Below are positions 57,601 through 64,000 of a DNA stretch of 64,000 bases, piece by piece (the stretch's first letter is position 1; each line of letters begins with the position of its first letter). The notes under the pieces were generated by a model. It had not been told where the DNA came from. It worked only from the letters and a program-made list of their open reading frames with translations, and made no database searches. Source of the DNA: Wyeomyia smithii (Eukaryota; Arthropoda; Insecta; Diptera; Culicidae); contig NC_073694.1 of assembly GCF_029784165.1 (NCBI RefSeq), positions 74,109,411 through 74,173,410 on the forward strand, read 5' to 3'. The position numbers and the translations under genes are program-made.

Positions 57601-58518
57601 ATAACAAAGGTAATATAACAAAGGTAAAAATGCAAGAACTTCTGAAGTGACCTGGTGTAGGTTGTACGTCTTGTTGAGTGTAACATTCGCTCATTCTAGA
57701 AATTTTCCAACCACCCCTAAAATCATCTGAAGTTATGGTCAAAATACGTTTTTTAGACCTCAGCGCGTACAGTTTTTTAACTCAGTTATTTATCAACCGA
57801 TTTTCAATATTTTAGCAGTTTTAGAAAAGGGACAAATGGAGCTTTTAAAATATATCCAAGTTTGTACTAATATCAATTACAAATGTTGAGTTATTTTGTT
57901 TTAACATAATGTTTTTGACTTTTTCACGCAATTCTTCAACTTAATTTGAAATTTGTCGTCTGTTTTTGTAAGAAAAATACCACAAATACACAAAAAATTT
58001 TGGAGTATATTTAATTACGAATAAAATAAAATTAGTTTCGTTTAAATCGGTTGGGTACCTAGGTCACTTCAAAAGTTCTAAATCAGCACAGTGTAATCAA
58101 TGTCTAATTGATTTTTTTTTGCTTCCCAAAGTTTTACACCTTTTCTCCTCAGAGATAATTTGAAGTTACGCCACTGCATCATACAATAAAATAAATAACA
58201 AAACATAACAAAAGGATATATTTATTTCGATTGCAAAAGGATATATTTATAGTCAATAGCCTTAGGGGCCATCAACATACCACGTGGACAGATTTTTGAC
58301 GATTTTTACAAACCCTAACCAGCAAATATCGATATTTTTAACAGGATGATATCGAGAGGCTGAGAAATAATTGATAGAAAATTTGATTGCTTCGTTATAA
58401 CATTAAAATTCGCCTATCCAGTGGCTTGCTAATTGCATATCGGGTCTGTTTATAAACTGTAAAGGGTTTTTTTAAGAGCGTTATTTTTTTAAACCAAACA
58501 AAAACGGTTTTATGCCTT
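57601..58518. other. No gene seen
   Basis: AT-rich, with ATAACAAAGGTAATATAACAAAGG at its start as a short direct repeat and AAAGGATATATTTAT repeated twice near 58212 and 58236. No frame can be supported. Confidence 0.45.
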
Positions 58519-59029
58519 GTTCAGACTACGCCGGATATCACCTGATATCGCCAGATGATATCGGATATCACCTCGAGCGTTCACATTAGAGTGAGCTGAT
58601 ATGATTTGACACTTGCTTTGGTAATTGAAAAGAGAAGAAAACAAAAACAGGTTGAAGCTAAAACAAGACAACAAGAGCAATGGGATTAGGATAGAGATGT
58701 CAGCGAGTTGGCTCGCACCAACGCGAACTCTCATATGCAATTGTCAACATGTGCGGGATGAAAATAGTAAAAATAATTTCTTCCTTTTTTCTCGCATGCA
58801 ACGCGAAGTACGAAATTTGTAGGGTTGCGTCAAATGTGTGTTGGCTGTGTTGCCAACTGCTTGAATTGTGGTTATTATTGGTTTTCGAACATGATATCCG
58901 CGATAGCATGTAGCCGAGATGATATTCGTTGACAGCTCGATTGTATGGGGTATCAGATAATATGGATAGTGATATGGCCTCGATAGCACGAATCGCCTGA
59001 TATCAGGTGATATGCGGTGTAATGTGAAC
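58519..59029. mobile_element. MITE with ATATCACCTGATATC ends
   Basis: The left end GTTCAGACTACGCCGGATAT followed by CACCTGATATC (58519) pairs with the right end GATATCAGGTGATATGCGGT then GTAATGTGAAC (ending about 59029). A further GTTCACATTA motif lies inside near 58577. CACCTGATATC-type palindromes are reiterated near both ends. The target duplication is unclear, so the superfamily is open. Confidence 0.72.
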
Positions 59030-59039
59030 GGAGTATTAG

Positions 59040-59340
59040 ATACCAATGAAATTCTTTATTCATTTAAAAGTACATTTTATGTCAATATGTATGGAACTCG
59101 ATTTGTTTTACATGGCCTCACAAGCACGCTTACAAAAGTCCAGACGCTGAACCAATTTTCGACGGTTTTCAAACATAAATCGACCGATTCTGCTGCAATT
59201 TCATGTTCGATGTTTATACGAAGGTCATCAGCTGGCTTGTTGGCATAGACCATAGATTTGACGTAACCCCCCACAGGAAAGTCTAACGGCGTCATACGAC
59301 CGAGTCGGCAGGATGATAATGACGACCATAAATTGGACGT
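59040..59340 (-). pseudogene. DDE transposase C-terminal relic (Tc1/mariner-superfamily type)
   Basis: On the minus strand, TPLDFPVGGYVKSMVYANKP (about 59233-59295) corresponds to the family's 'P-L-D-F-F-L-W-G-Y-x-K-S-x-V-Y' block around the last catalytic acid. It continues EHEIAAESVDLCLKTVENW and, after a frameshift, VQRLDFCKRACEAM. A stop and the frameshift show decay. The N-terminal half and the first two catalytic residues are not seen. AATAAA-like sequence follows on the minus strand (TTTATT at 59056). It is probably a 5'-truncated or decayed transposon end lying beside the 58519-59029 MITE. Confidence 0.7.
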
Positions 59341-60245
59341 ATCGCTCTTAAAGTTGAAGCCACTGGCTTCTAATTTCGGTAGTAAATTTTAGTAATCTCG
59401 TCTCGTTGTTGGATCGTGTATCTTTCCATTATGAAATAACAAACCTTACTGAAGAAAAATGTCAAGAGAGCGAGAAAAAATATGGACTCGTTTGCTGTTT
59501 CTATCGGTCTACTTTTGAAGCGCTTCTATTGGAAACCCCTTTATAGAACTTGGAATAAAGCTTCAATTTACTTTCAATGTCAGTTTTTTTATGTTCCAAC
59601 ACGGTTTCAATATTTGACGACAAATTAATATTACGAACAATGAAAAATGGGTGGGCTAAACATGGGAAGTCTAATAAAGTAGGCGAATTGCGGAGTTGTT
59701 ATCCTATCACTACTTGTAACGATTTGAAGATTTCTAGAGAAGCATTTCATAAAACTATAGCTGCGTCTCGATCAACGTTTCAACTGATTGAACATATTTT
59801 ATGATATGTTGTATGACAACAATCGTAAAATAGCGAAAAATATATTAAGAAAATCACCCTTTTTTCAACCTTAACATTTAATCTGCGGTACATTGCAATT
59901 CTGAACTTGGACTATTTAAATTAATTTTTTTTGCTGAACCTCTCTAAGAGCTAACATTGAAATTGAATAATCAACTAGTTTTCAAATATCTGGTAATCTT
60001 GTCAAGCGAAACTAACACCAGTTTTTAAAATTTTCCATTAAAATTCGATAGATTGTTCCTCTTGGTTAAAGTTGGAGATCCAAGCCTCAAAAAAACTTAA
60101 ACCTGTTGATGATCCTACATTGACAATTTTTCTACCTTTGTTTGAACTCCGTTGACAGACTTGGCACGAAATGATCATAATATATTCCAAATGCATCTGA
60201 ATATGACATGCCAGATGTCGCCCCAAGACGGCGATACAGAAGAAA
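59341..60245. other. No gene seen
   Basis: AT-rich with short frames only. The plus-strand frame at 59577-59804 has no recognisable domain. Confidence 0.4.
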
Positions 60246-61500
60246 ATTCATGAGTATGTTCGATTAAAGTTGACGCGAGCGGTTTTCTTTCTCCACTCGA
60301 ACCGCACTCACAGTTGGACGAGGATTTATTTTCCTTCTGCCCCGCCGAACTCGCCGAATTTTCTGCCGGGATAACGAAACGGACGTCACGTTTCGGTTTT
60401 TCGTCCGTGGGCGTTACCCAGTCCCATAAATCAAGTTCAAGAGACTCTCCAGGGTTTGCCGGTTGAAGTCGTGTGTGCGCGTGAGTGTATTTCCCATTTG
60501 TATCCTTTTACCAACCGTGCTGCCCAGTGGATTTTAGACGTGTATTTTGATCCGCCGTCTTCGTCCTCACTTCATTCGTCCTGTGAGGCGGTACAGAAAC
60601 CATCCAAAGCGTCTGGCACGGAATAGACTCCGCTCGAGGGCAATCCACCGTCAGCCCCATTCACAGCAAGAAAACAGGCCAATATGGCATTCGGACTGTT
60701 CTGAATTTCAATGACCGCACCTTGGTCTGACCGGGTACCCATTACTGTCACACTGACTAATACAGGACCTTTATGCTGGAAGTCCATTTCTATTACAATA
60801 GCTTCCACTTGTGCTTTCTTGTCGCGTCATCTGTTTCATGCATCGCATTGTGCGTAATAGTCTGCCACTAATTGAGTGTTTGTGTGAAGCTACCATAAAT
60901 TATGGGTCATCACACAGCTCTTAAAACCGACTCGAATAGTGACTTTATGTATTCGTTGATTGAGTAGACCTTGTTCGTGTTCGCCATTTGGATTTCGAGA
61001 GAGCTTCGATTTCATCAAGAGTAGTGATTGATGGTGACAAATGGTGCAATCATCCGGGAAAAGCGAGGGAAATAATTCACAGCAGTGTTTCTTGACAGTC
61101 ACACTACCGCAGCCGAAAGCCGACCTGGTCAGTCCAATTTCAGACAAACATCGAAAATAAAATGAAGTTCCGTTTTCCACGAACTAAGCGCGAATTCGCC
61201 TCCGCTCGGCGGTATGAAAGGCTATCACGAATTGGCAAAAGGCAGTTTAGAGTTTCGGTTTCATTTTGCTGCCAACAGTCAGACTGCCCGGTGATAAATG
61301 CAATCCTGAAGTCCCCCATTCCAATGCAATGTTACCGAAGAAAAACACGCTGCACCGGTATAACCTGTAATTAGCGCCAACTTCAGTTGAATAAATATTG
61401 CAATAAATTTTCAGTGCCCTGCTTGCACGTCCACAGTGCACTGCAGTGCAATGCAATGCGTTTGCGAGTGTTGCAACGTCCAGAACGACTACCCAACCGC
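60246..61500. other. GC-richer, repeat-poor island
   Basis: Composition rises and no similarity to other parts of the window is visible. Short frames on both strands (60572-60808 minus, 60890-61180 minus, 61162-61374 plus) have no recognisable domain. Inverted CACTGCAGTGCA-type words occur near 61433-61455. It could be a non-coding exon, promoter region or conserved regulatory DNA; the sequence alone does not decide. Confidence 0.35.
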
Positions 61501-62158
61501 AAGAATCAATTTTGATTTTTTTTTCTTCCTGGACATAGTTTTATCTGTTTGTTCTGCAAAAACGGTTTTCGATTGCTTCCTTAAGCGGTATGCCATTGCA
61601 ATTGCAATGAAAAATGGCACGTTTTCATTCTTAAACTAGTTTTATTTAGGTACACATAAAAAAAATAACTTCGCAAGATTGAAAAATTCTGCTATTATCG
61701 TTATTATATTCAGAACATATCAGCAAAAACTATAATTTTGAACGTAATTGGCAAACTAAACTATAAACTACACACTTATTGACTAAAAAAAGAGCTTATT
61801 GTACCAAATGAGGATTGCAACGAGTCGAAAATTGTTTGTTTTTGTTTGTTTATAGCCTAAGTAAGTTAAAACAAATTATTAGTTCATTATCTTGTGGTGC
61901 CAATCATTAATCGTATATGACATGAAAAAGGAATTATATTGATTTTGTTTCCGCAGTTAAGGCTTATCATTCCTAGGGATTTAAATGTACATGTCAACAA
62001 AGGAAATAATCTCACAACTAGCTTAGTTGCTAATTTATTGACTATAGCAAAGAACTTTTTTACTTGGATTCGAATCTCATCAACCTGAATGATGAATAAA
62101 TACTACAAGGTATACAGCCCTACGGTTGTATGAAATAGTGACGTGGGACTAAACACTG
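61501..62158. other. No gene seen
   Basis: AT-rich. A possible B-box-like GGATTCGAATCTCATC at about 62077-62092 hints at another SINE relic, but no second landmark supports it. Confidence 0.35.
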
Positions 62159-62480
62159 TAATTGGGTTGTTTAGCTATATCAGTTTTTTCTATCATCCGA
62201 AAGATCTGCGTTTTCTAAGCAAAACGTGATTTTCAAAAATTTTCTATCGTTGTCCTTCAATTTTTTAATCACGAATTAAAACTGCTCGGAATCGCTACAA
62301 TAACAGTTCGCCAATGAAACAACTGTCATTGTAGCGATTTAGAGCGAATTTTTTTTCTTCATTTAAAAATCGAAGAACAATGATATTTATTTTAAAAAAA
62401 TCACGTTTTTTAAAGAAAGTTACACTCTTCTAGCTGATATATAAAAACCAGCAATCCGTGAATAGCTAAAAATCCAATTA
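62159..62480. mobile_element. Fully palindromic MITE (62161-62478), TA target duplication
   Basis: The left end ATTGGGTTGTTTAGCTAT pairs with ATAGCTAAAAATCCAAT at the right. Inner pairs include GAAAATCACGTTTTGC against AAATCACGTTTT and GGAATCGCTACAATAACAGTT against AACTGTCATTGTAGCGATTT. TA lies outside both ends (62159-62160 and 62479-62480). The element is about 318 bp and non-coding. A half copy lies at 51730-51935. Confidence 0.82.
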
Positions 62481-63107
62481 AAGGGATTTTTTGTTGCAAG
62501 GGTTACAGAATCCGCAGACAAAATCAACTCGTTTGTTCAGTGACTTACATATTCTCAATCTTAGTATCCTTTAATTTTTTTCTCAACACTCGAAAGAATA
62601 TTGCAGTTTTTTTTTTCTGCAAACAACATTTATTTGACAAGGCCAATAGCGTATCGTTGTTGTTGAAGAAGCACCAAGAATGTCTCGTTAAACAAAACTA
62701 TCAACAAGTTTCTGCAAAAAATCGTAGCAATCAACAATTCTAAAAATGTTAAATTTGCTATACTTCGAAGGCAGCTCACAATCTACATTATTTGTTGAGT
62801 TAAAAATTAAAAAAAACATCATCTTAGTAAATAAATTTTAGTAAATGGACCAAAAATTCACAAGCATTCGCCGGCTCTTACTAAAAACTTCTAAAAGTTT
62901 GTTTATTAAGGAATTTACTCTTTCGATTTTATGTCGGTCACGACTATTGACTTATAACTTATAATCGTGGCAAAAATGTTCAATTCTTGTTGAGTAATTT
63001 ATGATAATCATATTCATGAGATAAACTTTTAATCACCATCAGCAGCAGCATTGCTGTTTTTTTCGATTGCACACGAATAAAAATGTATGAATATGGTTGT
63101 TTCAAAC
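62481..63107. other. No gene seen
   Basis: AT-rich with no supportable frame or repeat. Confidence 0.4.
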
Positions 63108-63280
63108 TACACTAAAGTCGTTTTTTACGCAGAGGATGCGTGGCGCGTAAAAAAACTGCATAAATTCCGGAATTCGCGTAAAAAAACGCGTGAATTCCAA
63201 GATCTGAATAAAGATATTCCGGAATCCGCGTAAAGAAAACCGCGTTAATTCCGGAATCCGTAAGAAACTACCTTAGTGTA
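63108..63280. mobile_element. Small MITE (63110-63278) with ACGCG/GGAATTC repeats, TA target duplication
   Basis: The ends CACTAAAGTCGTTTTTTACG and the inverse of CACTAAGGTAGTTTCTTACG lie between TA dinucleotides (63108-63109 and 63279-63280). The interior reiterates TTCCGGAATTCGCGTAAAAA-like units in both orientations. It resembles the innermost element at 34058-34401 in its ACGCG(G/T) repeats and T-rich ends. Confidence 0.75.
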
Positions 63281-63834
63281 TTCGAAAAACTTTTACCTTC
63301 GAGACATCAAATTAGTCTAAGTTCATGGAAGCAAACATAGATTGGCCTATTGGGACGGGGAGACTCTCAATTTTTTTCGATATTGATACAGAGAATATCA
63401 CAGAGAAAGGTTGGTGTCTATTCACGTCGTCTATGCTAGAAAGGTTTGCATGTGATTGGTTCATTGTTCGCGTAAATTTGTCCTTGAAACTTTTTATCAA
63501 TATTTTTCGCTTAGCAATGAAATAATAATGATAACCAACGTCTTACAAAATTTTTAATTTTTTATCTATCCAACAATATATTGATTATTGTTACCATTTT
63601 GTGGTTATGATGTTATTATCGTTTGAAATCTGATGCAACATTTACCAGTTTCATCAATAATTTTACAAAATGCGTTCCAGTATAGAAAACAAAGATGTAG
63701 TCCCACGTCAAAAAAGGACCTACCTGCCCCTTATCCTTCAACGTTTCAAGAATATATTTCGCCTTTTTCAAGAAATCTACAAAATACAAAAATCTTAACA
63801 AAAAGTAACTAAATTTTTGAATTCAAAACAATAT
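63281..63834. other. No gene seen; possible 3' flank of the edge ORF
   Basis: AT-rich. The segment near 63690-63712 (GTAGTCCCACGTC) is the inverse of GACGTGGGACT at 62140-62150. No frame can be supported. Confidence 0.35.
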
Positions 63835-64000
63835 TTTATTTATAAAAAAAATGCAATCAGACGTGTACAATTTAGGAGGCCTATGACAACAAAGTGAAAA
63901 GCTATATATATTCATCAGCTATCCAGCTTTCCACGAGCGGACAGTGCACGCAGCCCTTTTTGACGTTTTCTGTCGGTCAGGGAAATTTCAATCGTAGTAA
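63835..64000 (-). CDS. 3' end of an unidentified ORF running off the window
   Basis: On the minus strand, an open frame enters from beyond 64000 and ends at a TGA (63915-63917). The visible 27 residues include TIEISLTDRKRQKGLRAL and end SARGKLDS, basic and compositionally protein-like. A poly-A signal AATAAA lies about 75 bp downstream (63835-63840 as TTTATT). I do not recognise the family, and 27 codons is too little to prove coding. It could be a host gene's last exon or the end of a transposon ORF. The 5' part is outside this window. Confidence 0.4.

Noticed and set aside
60572..60808. 78-codon minus-strand frame starting MEAIVIEMDF in the GC-richer island
   Set aside because: It has no recognisable domain, no splice or homology evidence, and its length is within chance for this composition.

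Overview
This is AT-rich eukaryotic DNA dominated by transposons and very likely comes from a culicine mosquito (Aedes-like). The evidence is the repeat repertoire: tRNA-derived SINEs of a type I remember from Aedes genomes, RTE-clade LINEs ending in TAAAG pentamers, a full-length L1/Tx1-type LINE, and many TA-, TTA- or 8-bp-duplicating MITEs. The genus is inferred from memory of repeat sequences and was not searched. No complete host gene, tRNA gene, rRNA gene or CRISPR array is visible. The only candidate for a host-type coding end is a short open stretch that runs off the right edge (63915-64000, minus strand).

Layout. 1-5 kb: unassigned DNA with a 0.9-kb fold-back element (2144-3046). 5.3-9.6 kb: a hAT-type element with an 8-bp target duplication, split by RTE copy A. 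11.9-16.0 kb: a decayed mariner-like transposase next to RTE copy B. 18.6-25 kb: GC-richer single-copy-looking islands, a CACTGAAAA-type MITE (18934-19660), a hAT-type MITE (21136-21928) and an RTE remnant of another family (about 24.9-25.8 kb). 26.0-31.6 kb: two head-to-head SINEs, then an older retroposon with a 14-bp target duplication split by a complete L1-type LINE with intact ORF1 and ORF2 (27041-31468).

32.1-35.0 kb: a multi-level nest of terminal-inverted-repeat elements. 35.2-35.6 kb and 54.2-56.6 kb: two diverged relics of the same unrecognised protein; the second is split by a 2-kb pogo-like element with a recognisable helix-turn-helix relic. 35.9-45 kb: palindromic MITEs, tRNA-SINEs and RTE copy C, which carries a SINE with a 10-bp target duplication. 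46-47.6 kb and 60.2-61.5 kb: GC-richer, repeat-poor islands that could be regulatory. 48.4-49.3 kb: twin hAT-type MITEs filled with a CGGGTT minisatellite. 50.7-63.3 kb: direct repeats, tRNA-like SINE relics, microsatellites, MITEs and a DDE transposase relic.

How the parts relate: the only genes with visible function are retrotransposition genes. The L1-type ORF1 (RNA-binding, CCHC) and ORF2 (endonuclease plus reverse transcriptase) look intact and could supply machinery for the SINEs. All RTE and DNA-transposase genes here are broken. Insertions within insertions give a relative order of events: hAT element before RTE A; RTE C before its SINE; old retroposon before L1; unknown coding relic before the pogo-like element.
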